DNA of 64,000 nucleotides from Pseudomonas bubulae (GTDB lineage: Bacteria > Pseudomonadota > Gammaproteobacteria > Pseudomonadales > Pseudomonadaceae): contig NZ_UYJA01000001.1 of the NCBI RefSeq assembly GCF_900618535.1, positions 248,001 through 312,000 on the forward strand. Reading direction: 5' to 3'. A model generated the notes under the pieces. It saw only the letters and a list, made by a program, of their open reading frames with translations. It made no database searches and was not told where the DNA came from. Below are positions 47,143-54,920 of the stretch, piece by piece. The position numbers and the translations under genes were made by a program. The stretch's first letter is position 1. Every line of letters begins with the position of its first letter.

Positions 47143-47677
47143 CGCGGTCAGTGTGGGAGCCGGGCTTGCCCGCGATGCAGGCAACCCGGTTTGTCTGAAG
47201 AACCGAGGCGCTGCTATCGCGAGCAAGCCTGCTCCCACAGTAAAAAGTTAGCGCGGTCAGTGTGGGAGTCGGGCTTGCCCGCGATGCAGGCAACCCGGTC
47301 TGTCTGAAGGACCGAGGCGCTGCTATCGCGAGCAAGCCCGCTTCCACAGTAAAAAGTTAGCGCGGTCATTGTGGGAGCCGGGCTTGCCCGCGATGCAGGC
47401 AACCCGGTCTGTCTGAAGGACATAGGCGCTGCCATCGCGAGCAAGTCCGCTCCCACAGTAAAAAGTTAGCGCGGTCAGTGTGGGAGTCGGGCTTGCCCGC
47501 GATGCAGGCAACCCGGTTTGTCTGAAGGACATAGGCGCTGCTATCGCGAGCAAGCCCGCTCCCACAGTAAAAGGTTAGCGCGGTCATTGTGGGAGCCGGG
47601 CTTGCCCGCGATGCAGGCGACCCGGTCTGTCTGAAGGATCGAGGCGCTGCCATCGCGAGCAAGCCCGATCCCACAGG
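47120..47677. repeat. five tandem 109-bp REP units
   Basis: The sequence TGTGGGAG starts at 47152, 47261, 47370, 47479 and 47588, an exact 109-bp period. Each unit has a REP arm, about 45 bp of spacer with CAACCCGGT and GAGGCGCTG, the inverted arm GCGAGCAAGCCCGCTCCCAC, and a linker AGTAAAAAGTTAGCGCGGTCA. Units differ at only a few positions, so the expansion is recent. A partial arm begins inside the TerC gene. The array fills the gap between convergent TerC and gcd. Confidence 0.95.
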
Positions 47678-47689
47678 GGAGGGCAGTGC

Positions 47690-50110
47690 TTAGTTGCTGT
47701 CAGGCAGTGCGTAAGCGATCACGTAGTCACCGCGATCCGGCGACTGACGGGCACCACCAGCGGTGATCACGATGTATTGCTTGCCGGTTTTAGGCGAAAC
47801 AAAGGTCATCGGACCGCCCTGGCTGCCAACAGGCAAACGGGCTTTCCAGGCTTCTTCACCGTTGGCCGAGTTAAAAGCGCGCAGGTAGAAGTCTTGAGTG
47901 CCAGCGATGAACACCAGGCCACCTTGTGTCGACAGGGTACCGCCCAATGTCGGCATGCCGATCGGCAGTTGCAGACCCATCTTGATCCCCATCGGGCCGG
48001 TGTCCTGCACGGTACCGACCGGTACTTGCCAGGCGACCTTCTGAGTCTTCATGTCAATGGCGGTCAGCGTACCGAAAGGCGGGGCCTGGCACGGAATACC
48101 GGCTACCGACAGGAAGCGGTTTTTGTTCACCGCATAAGGCGTGCCCTTGAGCGGTACTGCACCCATGCCGGTGTTCAAGGCTTCACCGCCAGAAGAGGCC
48201 TTGGCGTCTTTTTGCTGCGGAACCATCTGCACCCACAAGCCCAGGCGCATGTCGTTGACGAAAATAAAGCCGTGAACCGGGTCAGTCGACAGGCTGCCCC
48301 AGTTCATGCCACCCAGCGAACCCGGGAAGCTCAACGACACATCAGTGCCCGGCGCGGTGTACAGACCTTCGTAACGCATCTTCTTGAAGGAAATACGGCA
48401 CAGCATCTGATCAAACGGGGTTGCACCCCACATGTCCGATTCAGTCAGGGTCTGCGCACCAATCTGTGGCATGCCCACGGATTTTGGCTGGGTCAGCGAG
48501 TAGGGCTCGTCCGGAATGTTCGAGGCCTTGACCGGTACTTCTTCAACCTTGGTCAGCGGCTGGCCGGTGTGGCGATCGAGGACAAAAATCTGCCCGGCCT
48601 TGGTGCCGATCACTACCGCCGGGACCTTGCTGCCGTCCGCTTTGGCGAAGTCGATCAGGCTTGGCTGCATCGGCAGATCGAAGTCCCACAAGTCATTGTG
48701 GACGGTCTGGTACACCCATTTTTCTTCACCAGTGGTGGCGTTCAGTGCCAGTACCGATGCACCGTACTTGTGGTTCAGCTCGGTACGTTCGACACCATAG
48801 ATGTCGGTGGACGAGCTGCCCATCGGCAAGAATACGGTGTTCATCAGCGGGTCATAGGACATCGGTGCCCAGCTGTTCGGCGTGCTGCGAACGTAGGTCT
48901 TGCCTTCTGCCGGTGCTTGCTTGTCCTGCGGGTTGCCCGGGTCGAAGGTCCAGCGCATGGCGCCGGTCACTACGTCGAAACCACGGATCACGCCACCTGG
49001 CATATCGGTCTGGACGTTGTCAGCCACGCGACCGCCAACCACCACCGTGGTACCTGCCATCAACGGTGCCGACGACAACTGGTAGTAGGAATCGGGCACA
49101 TTGCCCAGGCCGGCCTTGAGATCGACCTGGCCATTACTGCCGAAGTCCTGGCAGAACTTGCCGGTGTCCGCATCGACGGCAATCAAGCGGGCATCGATGG
49201 TGTTGGTCAGCAGGCGACGCTGGCACGCCGCGCCCGGGGCAACGGTGACAGTTGCGGCCGGGGTGCTGCCATCGGTGGGTGCTGCGACTGGGGCGCTGGC
49301 ATCAAAGTAGGCCAGGCCACGGCAACGCTGCCAGACGGCGGCCTTGGCATTGATGTTGTTCTTCCACAACTCTTTACCAGTATCGGCGTCCAGCGCGATC
49401 AGGTTGTTGTGTGGCGTACAGATAAACACTTTGTCGCCCACTTGCAGCGGGGTCATCTGGTCTTCTGCGCCATTGCCATCACTGATGGCCACATCGCCGG
49501 TCTGGTAGGTCCAGGCCGGTACCAGCTTGGACACGTTGCTACGGTTGATCTGATCCAGAGCAGCAAAGCGGCTGCCACCTTCGTCATTGCCGTAGTGTGC
49601 CCAGTCTTTCTGGGCTTTGGCCGGGTCAACCTTGGTCAGGCCCGGGCCGTCACCGGTCGGTGCGATCGAGGCGTGAGGCTGGAACATCCCCCAGAAGCCG
49701 GCGGCGATGGCCACGGCCAGCACTGCACCCAGCGCATAACCGGCGTTGCCGCTCAGGCCATTGGCCTTGCGCAGCGAAGGGTAAGCCAGCGCCACGACCA
49801 GGCTGAGCACAGCCAGGGCAAACAGACGTGAAACCAGCGGCCAGAACACCAGCCCGGCATCAGCCAGGGCCCAGATAACACTGGCGAGCATGATGGCAGC
49901 AAACAGCCAGGCACCAGCCAGGCGTCGCTTGAACAGCAACACGGACGAAGCGACCATGCCCAGGCCTGCAAGCAGGAAGTACAGGCTACCACCGAGCGTG
50001 GCCAGGTAGCCGCCACCGGCGACATAGAGCAAACCGAAAACCAGCACGCCTAAAGCGGCGACCCAGATGGGCCAACGGCTTGCGGCTGCCGAAGGTTGAG
50101 CGTTATTCAT
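47690..50110 (-). CDS. gcd: Membrane-bound PQQ-dependent glucose dehydrogenase
   Basis: About 806 residues from the ATG of MNNAQPSAAASRW; a longer frame to 50179 is less likely. Five N-terminal transmembrane helices (about 15-140) anchor the enzyme, followed by a PQQ beta-propeller with repeats such as ALDADTGKELWKNNINAKA and LNATTGEEKWVYQTVHNDLWDFD. It oxidises glucose to gluconolactone in the periplasm and passes electrons to ubiquinone. Length matches Pseudomonas Gcd. Confidence 0.95.
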   Translation of the reverse strand: MNNAQPSAAASRWPIWVAALGVLVFGLLYVAGGGYLATLGGSLYFLLAGLGMVASSVLLFKRRLAGAWLFAAIMLASVIWALADAGLVFWPLVSRLFALAVLSLVVALAYPSLRKANGLSGNAGYALGAVLAVAIAAGFWGMFQPHASIAPTGDGPGLTKVDPAKAQKDWAHYGNDEGGSRFAALDQINRSNVSKLVPAWTYQTGDVAISDGNGAEDQMTPLQVGDKVFICTPHNNLIALDADTGKELWKNNINAKAAVWQRCRGLAYFDASAPVAAPTDGSTPAATVTVAPGAACQRRLLTNTIDARLIAVDADTGKFCQDFGSNGQVDLKAGLGNVPDSYYQLSSAPLMAGTTVVVGGRVADNVQTDMPGGVIRGFDVVTGAMRWTFDPGNPQDKQAPAEGKTYVRSTPNSWAPMSYDPLMNTVFLPMGSSSTDIYGVERTELNHKYGASVLALNATTGEEKWVYQTVHNDLWDFDLPMQPSLIDFAKADGSKVPAVVIGTKAGQIFVLDRHTGQPLTKVEEVPVKASNIPDEPYSLTQPKSVGMPQIGAQTLTESDMWGATPFDQMLCRISFKKMRYEGLYTAPGTDVSLSFPGSLGGMNWGSLSTDPVHGFIFVNDMRLGLWVQMVPQQKDAKASSGGEALNTGMGAVPLKGTPYAVNKNRFLSVAGIPCQAPPFGTLTAIDMKTQKVAWQVPVGTVQDTGPMGIKMGLQLPIGMPTLGGTLSTQGGLVFIAGTQDFYLRAFNSANGEEAWKARLPVGSQGGPMTFVSPKTGKQYIVITAGGARQSPDRGDYVIAYALPDSN

Positions 50111-50271
50111 TGTGCATGACCCTATTGATGCATGAACGGTTGGGAGGAGGGCATAGCGTTTAACTGTAGCGGCTTGCAAGGCAGGCGCAGACGTGTCGGC
50201 GTTTCTGCACGTCGTCGAGACCTTGAACAGGCCAGGTCGACAGACCGGGAAACGTCCGAAACAGTTATGTA

Positions 50272-50285
50272 CTAAACGGTTAGTT
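50272..50285. promoter_or_regulatory. short palindrome ACTAAACGGTTAGT upstream of gcd
   Basis: ACTAA and TTAGT are perfect inverted arms around ACGG, about 160 bp upstream of the gcd start, in an AT-rich stretch. The shape resembles operators of TetR-type repressors. No regulator gene is adjacent, so this is only a candidate site. Confidence 0.3.
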
Positions 50286-50386
50286 TTATAACTTTAACAA
50301 AAACCCGGGCCTGCGACAAATTGTCAGTGTCGAGAGTCCGATAAGAGGGGATGTCAGGGGGAGGGCAAAGGGCGCTCAGATGCCCT

Positions 50387-50869
50387 TCAGCCATAGGGGC
50401 TGCCATCTTTATGGACGAAGTGCCATGTGCCGTCGACTGCCGTCACCGCCTGTATATCGTCTGACGGGTAAGTCACGCTATCTCCGACACTACGGTCGCC
50501 TACTTCAAGAACCACGCAGAGGGTGTCAGTTTTATTCTCCAGATGGTGGGCAAGCCCTTTGGCGGGGAAGCCCGCAATCATCCCCGGAGCCAGTTGCACG
50601 CTTTCATCACCTCTGAACAAGGTCGGATGACCCTCCAGGACATAGATAAATTCGTCCTGTAATGAGTGCGAGTGATGAAGGGCGGAGAGACTGCCTGGCG
50701 GCAGGTGTACAAGGTTGACGCCAAAATTCTTCAAGTTGAACAGATCACCCAGAGGCCGTTTGGTGCGGCCCTGCATCAGGGACGCGAAGGGCTCGGGGTA
50801 GTTGCTGGGGCGGGTTCTCTGCGCTGCATCGCAAGCATTGATCGGGCCTTGCTCAGTGGGGCGGATCAT
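50387..50869 (-). CDS. Cupin-domain protein
   Basis: A 160-residue protein from the ATG of MIRPTEQGPINACDAA; the longer frame to 50950 is less likely. The cupin motifs are HLPPGSLSALHHSHSLQDEFIYVLEGHPTLF, with histidines and glutamate in metal-ligand positions, and GMIAGFPAKGLAHHLEN. The substrate is unknown; related proteins are sugar or polyketide enzymes, or of unknown role. It is divergent from phoD and shares its promoter region. Confidence 0.85.
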   Translation of the reverse strand: MIRPTEQGPINACDAAQRTRPSNYPEPFASLMQGRTKRPLGDLFNLKNFGVNLVHLPPGSLSALHHSHSLQDEFIYVLEGHPTLFRGDESVQLAPGMIAGFPAKGLAHHLENKTDTLCVVLEVGDRSVGDSVTYPSDDIQAVTAVDGTWHFVHKDGSPYG

Positions 50870-50987
50870 GGTGCGTCCCTCAAGATCAACAGCCAAACAC
50901 AGAGGGGCAGTGCAACCGCCTTGGCAATCTGCACTGCCTGAAAGTGCCATCAGACATCCAGCATAGCCGGCACGTGGCTGTGCTGCT

Positions 50988-51005
50988 CTGAAACATGGCT
51001 GTCAT
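50988..51005 (+). promoter_or_regulatory. candidate PHO box upstream of phoD
   Basis: CTGAAAC, 4 nt, then CTGTCAT fits the two-half-site PHO box (consensus CTGTCAT twice, 4 nt apart). The second half is perfect and the first matches 4 of 7. An AT-rich TTAAATAGT lies about 10 bp downstream at the expected position for a -10 region. It is about 47 bp upstream of the phoD ATG, supporting phosphate-starvation control by PhoB. Confidence 0.45.
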
Positions 51006-51051
51006 TGGCAGGGGCTTAAATAGTGACTCCTTCCACTCGAGAAGATCATCC

Positions 51052-52617
51052 ATGTCACAGTTTCCAGTCCGCCGTCGCAGCCTGATCCAAACGCTTTCTG
51101 CGGGACTTGTGTTGCCCAGCCTCGCGCCGGCTATTCTGGCGAATGTCCAGGACAGGCCCCAGATGACAGATGGCGTGCAATCCGGGGATCTACTGGGTGA
51201 CCGCGCGATGGTCTGGAGCCGTAGTGACCGGCCAGCCAAACTGGTGGTTGAGTGGGACACCACCAGCACTTTTGCTCAGCCCCGGCGCGCCGCTTCGGCG
51301 CAGGCACATGCAGGCACTGACTACACCGCCCGGGTGGAACTCAGAGGGCTGCCCGCCGATCAATCCATCTTTTATCGCGCCTGGTTCGAGGACGCCCGCA
51401 CCGGAACAGCGGGCGAACCGTGGTTCGGGCACCTGCGCAGTGTGCCAGGGCAGCCGCGGGACATTCGTTTTGTATGGAGTGGTGATACGGTCGGTCAAGG
51501 GTTCGGCATCAACCCTGACATAGGCGGCATGCGCATCTACGACGCCATGCGTCGACGCTTGCCGGATTTTTTCTTGCACAGTGGCGACACTATCTACGCA
51601 GACGGCCCGGTTCCGGCCCAACAGGTCGTGGAAAATGGTCGCGTCTGGCGCAACCTGACCACTGAAGCCAAAAGCCATGTCGCGGTGACTGTCGACGACT
51701 TCCGGGGTAACTACCGATACAACCTGATGGACGAGAACGTACGACGCTTTAATGCCGAAGTGCCGCAGATCTGGCAGTGGGACGACCATGAAACGACCAA
51801 CAACTGGTCGTCTGGTAAACAGCTGGATTCACGCTATGGCAGTGCCGCCATCAGGGATCTGCTCGGTCCGGCACGGCAAGCCTGGCTCGAGTACTCCCCG
51901 ATGCGTCTTCAGCCTGGCGATAAGGGCGGTCGCATCTACCGGAGCCTCCCTTATGGACCTTTACTGGAGCTCTTTGTGCTGGACATGCGCAGTTACCGAG
52001 GGAGCAATGACGCCAACTTGTCCGCTGTCCCGGGCCCACAGACGGCGTTTCTGGGGCGTACGCAACTCGACTGGCTCAAGCAGGCGCTGGCACATTCAAC
52101 GGCCCAGTGGAAAGTGATCGCTGCCGATATGCCGCTTAGCCTGGCCGTGGCGGATGGCGAAATGTCGCCCGGAGTACCGCGCTGGGAGGCAATAGCCAAC
52201 GGCGACAATGGCAAACCGTTGGGACGAGAAATGGAGATTGGCGAGTTACTGGATTTCCTGCGCCAACGACAGGTCCGTGATGTTGTGTGGCTAACTGCCG
52301 ATGTGCACTACTGTGCAGCTCACCACTATCATCCTGATCGAGCAGCGTTCCAGCAATTTGAGCCGTTCTGGGAATTTGTCGCCGGACCTTTAAATGCGGG
52401 CAGTTTTCCGTCTTGTGCTCTGGACATGACCTTTGGCCCGCAGGTGGTCTTCGAGAAGGCACCGACTGAACCGAACATCTCGCCCCTGGCAGGGCTGCAG
52501 TTCTTCGGCGAGGTCAACATTGATGCTCGTGACAAGAGTCTCACGGTAACCCTTCGCGACCTGGACGGTGTAGCGGTGTTTGAGCAGCAGTTGAAGCCTT
52601 TCGGGCATGAGGTCTAG
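51052..52617 (+). CDS. phoD: PhoD-family alkaline phosphatase/phosphodiesterase
   Basis: About 521 residues from the ATG of MSQFPVRRRSLIQT. The twin-arginine signal RRRSLIQTLSAGLVLPSLAPAI directs it to the Tat pathway. The PhoD core follows: GVQSGDLLGDRAMVWSRSD, FFLHSGDTIYADGP, IWQWDDHETTNNWS, and WLTADVHYCAAHHYHPD, which carry the metal ligands. It releases phosphate from organic esters outside the cytoplasm. The candidate PHO box upstream fits this role. Confidence 0.93.
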   Translation: MSQFPVRRRSLIQTLSAGLVLPSLAPAILANVQDRPQMTDGVQSGDLLGDRAMVWSRSDRPAKLVVEWDTTSTFAQPRRAASAQAHAGTDYTARVELRGLPADQSIFYRAWFEDARTGTAGEPWFGHLRSVPGQPRDIRFVWSGDTVGQGFGINPDIGGMRIYDAMRRRLPDFFLHSGDTIYADGPVPAQQVVENGRVWRNLTTEAKSHVAVTVDDFRGNYRYNLMDENVRRFNAEVPQIWQWDDHETTNNWSSGKQLDSRYGSAAIRDLLGPARQAWLEYSPMRLQPGDKGGRIYRSLPYGPLLELFVLDMRSYRGSNDANLSAVPGPQTAFLGRTQLDWLKQALAHSTAQWKVIAADMPLSLAVADGEMSPGVPRWEAIANGDNGKPLGREMEIGELLDFLRQRQVRDVVWLTADVHYCAAHHYHPDRAAFQQFEPFWEFVAGPLNAGSFPSCALDMTFGPQVVFEKAPTEPNISPLAGLQFFGEVNIDARDKSLTVTLRDLDGVAVFEQQLKPFGHEV

Positions 52618-53077
52618 GCAGGCTTAAGAGTGGAGCCAGTCGTAAATCCGGGCGAGTGGAGGGTAGTCCTGATCCGCTGAGCCTGTCGGAGCGGGCATTT
52701 CACCATGCGGCAGTAGCAGTCCGGAGGGGTAAGCAGGGGGAGGATAAATGCTCGAACCGGCTTGATTCGCCGTTGTTCGGTCTGGGCATCAGGTCGATTT
52801 GCCAGCCAGGTTTCAGAGGGATACTTACCGGGCGGGACGGGCGTTTTGTTCGGATATTCAAAAACTCCTATTATAACTAAACTAAACAACCATTTAGTAT
52901 AGTTATAATTATTGGGTATATACGAGCACCCAGAGAGTCAACGCTGTACAAGTCTATGCCTATTCAGTAGAAATTATGAGCTAGATTCCTGCTGTCAAAT
53001 CGCTACTATTGAGTTCATTTTGCCGGATCTGTATGGCCAGCAAGGTGCAAATCAAGCCCTGACGCAAGGATAGTGCG
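52618..53077. other. intergenic region after phoD
   Basis: About 460 bp without a supportable gene. The first part has ordinary GC. The last 220 bp are AT-rich and contain a strong palindrome at 52.87 kb, a likely regulatory region for the DUF4177-yidD pair. Confidence 0.5.
52871..52908. promoter_or_regulatory. 16-bp AT-rich inverted repeat (operator-like)
   Basis: TTATAACTAAACTAAA and TTTAGTATAGTTATAA pair at 15 of 16 positions around CAACCA. The core ACTAAAC-n-TTTAGT shape is typical of TetR-family operators. It lies 170 bp ahead of the DUF4177 gene. No T-tract follows and the stem is AT-only, so it is less likely a terminator. Confidence 0.5.
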
Positions 53078-53320
53078 ATGTACGTGTATAAAATGGTCCA
53101 AGTTCCGCCGAACATTGAGGTTCAGGCGAACAAACACCGTGGTAATGAGGCCGCTGTCTACTTGGAAACGGTCGTCAATGAGTACGCTTCCGAGGGTTGG
53201 GAATTTTACCGAATTGACTCGATTGGTGTGTCAGTTAAGGCCGGTTGCTTTGATGCACTTAAAGGCAAAAAAGATTCTATGGCCAGCTATTACGTCATTT
53301 CTTTCCGAAAACCACGGTGA
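53078..53320 (+). CDS. DUF4177 domain protein
   Basis: An 80-residue protein beginning MYVYKMVQVPPNIEV, with LETVVNEYASEGWEFYRIDSIGV and a final YYVISFRKP strand. This is the DUF4177 pattern. Function is unknown. AAGGA lies before the ATG. Its stop overlaps the GTG start of the yidD-like gene (GTGA), so the two are translationally coupled. Confidence 0.85.
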   Translation: MYVYKMVQVPPNIEVQANKHRGNEAAVYLETVVNEYASEGWEFYRIDSIGVSVKAGCFDALKGKKDSMASYYVISFRKPR

Positions 53321-53523
53321 TTTCCTGGCTTTCCGTTCGCTCCATTAAGCTCTATCAGCATATCGGGCCTAGCCGACTTAGAGACGCCTGCAGGTTTGAG
53401 CCAAGCTGTTCAAATTACGCATTGTTAGCAATCGAAAAGCACGGTGCATTGCGCGGATGGAAGATGGCACTGAACCGTATTCACCGATGCCGTTTCCCAA
53501 ACGGTGGCAATGATTATCCTTGA
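53317..53523 (+). CDS. yidD: YidD-like membrane insertion efficiency factor, second copy
   Basis: A 68-residue protein with the YidD pattern: IKLYQHIGPSRLRDACRFEPSCSNYALLAIEKHG, then GWKMALNRIHRCRF, with three conserved cysteines. YidD supports membrane protein insertion and normally lies between rnpA and yidC. None of those genes is here, so this is a paralogue. The start is GTG overlapping the DUF4177 stop. Confidence 0.88.
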   Translation: MISWLSVRSIKLYQHIGPSRLRDACRFEPSCSNYALLAIEKHGALRGWKMALNRIHRCRFPNGGNDYP

Positions 53524-53584
53524 TGATTGTCTAGTATTCGCTGAGTGCTGGCTTTCCAGGTCATAGCAATAGCTTTGACCTGGT

Positions 53585-53800
53585 TCAAATTGGCGTTAGC
53601 GTTATTGTTCCGTCAGGCTGTTTTTTAACGGTCAGCGTGTCACCCATAACAATGTCGAGTTCGCTGAGCAAACCATCGGGCAACGGCACGATCTTGTCGC
53701 CAGTGCCAGTGCCAGTGCCAGTGCCAGTGCCAGTGCCATCGGCAGCGTCTTGGCAGATCACAGTTCAGCGTTGGTTTTCAGTACCTGGTACACGGTTCAT
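53585..53800 (-). pseudogene. AbrB/MazE-like domain protein with premature stop
   Basis: A 72-codon minus-strand frame from ATG 53800: MNRVPGTENQR, then TGA at codon 12 (53765-53767), then TVICQDAADG, a (TG)6 run, and GDKIVPLPDGLLSELDIVMGD with an ending TVKKQPDGTITLTPI. The last part is the AbrB/SpoVT swapped-hairpin pattern. The stop could have arisen from TGG (Trp). A GTG two codons after the stop (53761) could restart translation, so a shortened protein is not excluded. No toxin gene is adjacent. Confidence 0.65.
53701..53736. repeat. six tandem CAGTGC hexanucleotides
   Basis: Exactly six copies of CAGTGC lie inside the AbrB-like pseudogene and read as a Thr-Gly dipeptide run on the minus strand. 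Copy number can change by slipped-strand mispairing without shifting frame, since the unit is six bases. Confidence 0.95.
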
Positions 53801-53839
53801 GGTTTTGATCCCAAGATGGTCTGTGGCCCTCCTTTAAAA

Positions 53840-54798
53840 GTGGTTAAACGCTCAAACCCTTAGGATCCGTGGCTTCTAGCGATTCTGACTTTTGAAAATG
53901 GCTAAAAGCTTCAATGCATTAGTGAATTTGAACATTTTAAAAGGAGTGCAGTTTTAGCCCGTAAATGCAGGGGGGCTGAAATAACTTTCGCGCCCAGATT
54001 TTGGTAATGCAAACCAACCAGTTGATTTGTAACGGTTATTTATAAGAGTTTAAGCCCGTGTGGCCTTGTGAATGGTGCCAGTTCTAAAAGTCCAGAAAGA
54101 TCGCTTCCTGTTCCCTTCATAAAGCTGTTTCTCAAGGAGCGTTTGCTAACACGGGGCATCAGGGATGACTCCAAAGCCCCATAGGGTGTTGGAGGGCACA
54201 TTACGTCGACGTTTAACCTCTTCTGGCTACGAGAGGGGGAAGAGGCTAGATAACCCTTGATATGCCATTGAAAGAGGAGTGCGGCTCACAGGCTGAGATA
54301 ACAGGCGCCCTAATAGATCGACTTAGCTCGATGTCAATATAAGTAAAAGCAGATTTTTGACTCAATAGTTAGTCTTTTTTGGCTGTCGGATGCGGCATCT
54401 AAGACTCCTATTTACAGATAATGCGTCATTATCTTGGCGGTTATTTCGAGTCGCAAAATCCAAAAAGTGCTTTCAAATTTGTTAATTGACTTCGGGGCTG
54501 GCTCAGAAAATACGCTCTGGAGTGTGAGCGAGGCTCATGCATCAAGAGTTCCGGCTTGAATTTCAGTCACTTTAATTGAATGTATTGAATATATTGACAC
54601 TTCAGGCGGCGAGCAGAAAGTTATATCAAATAATAATCAATGAGTCGTGAATTCGGGGCTCGCAGGTACTGGGCTCGCTTATTGCTAAATGCGTGCTCGT
54701 CAATTGATTCAATATGTTTAAGCTTGGTGTCAATTAACACAATATTAGTTAAAGCCCTCCGTCAATACATGCAATTTAAGTCAGTACCTAACAAATAG
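53840..54798. other. gene-poor AT-rich region before the transposition operon
   Basis: Nearly 1 kb without a supportable gene on either strand, with GC clearly below the backbone. It includes an inverted pair GTTAATTGAC (54481) and GTCAATTAAC (54729) and several TGTCAAT-like words. The left end of the mobile element probably lies here, but I cannot fix the exact base. Confidence 0.5.
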
Positions 54799-54856
54799 TC
54801 TTTAATGCCTGACGAAAAATCTTTAATGCCGAACGCCAATTTTATGACCGTTGACA
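54799..54856. repeat. short direct repeats upstream of the transposase (candidate end-binding sites)
   Basis: TCTTTAATGCC occurs at 54799 and 54820, exactly 21 bp apart, followed by TGACG and GAACG. A weaker third copy, TTTATGACCGTTGAC, lies at about 54841. Tn7-like and Tn5053-like transposases bind repeats of about 20 bp near the element ends, so these are candidate binding sites. Confidence 0.45.
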
Positions 54857-54920
54857 AGTTCGGTAGTCATAGAGCTATGCTTGCGCACCTAGAGTTTAAA
54901 ACAGTCGGTGCCGAGTCCTT

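Noticed and set aside
47011..47674. Series of minus-strand ORFs of 75-106 codons starting MGAGLLAI or similar
   Set aside because: They are repeats of one another and simply translate the tandem REP array; no ribosome-binding sites.
47120..47677. CRISPR array
   Set aside because: The repeats are tandem 109-bp units with nearly identical spacers and REP arms, with no cas genes nearby.
47777..49831. 684-codon plus-strand ORF
   Set aside because: It lies wholly antisense to gcd, whose PQQ-propeller protein is unmistakable. Long antisense frames are common in high-GC genes.
52614..52889. 91-codon minus-strand ORF after phoD
   Set aside because: No protein-like pattern and it runs into the palindrome; likely chance.
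53637..53837. 66-codon plus-strand ORF with a Pro-Val run
   Set aside because: The run is the other strand of the CAGTGC repeat; the minus-strand AbrB-like frame explains the region better.
54481..54738. Inverted pair GTTAATTGAC / GTCAATTAAC as transposon ends
   Set aside because: Only 10 bp, AT-rich, 240 bp apart and both on the left of the operon, so they cannot be the two ends of the element.
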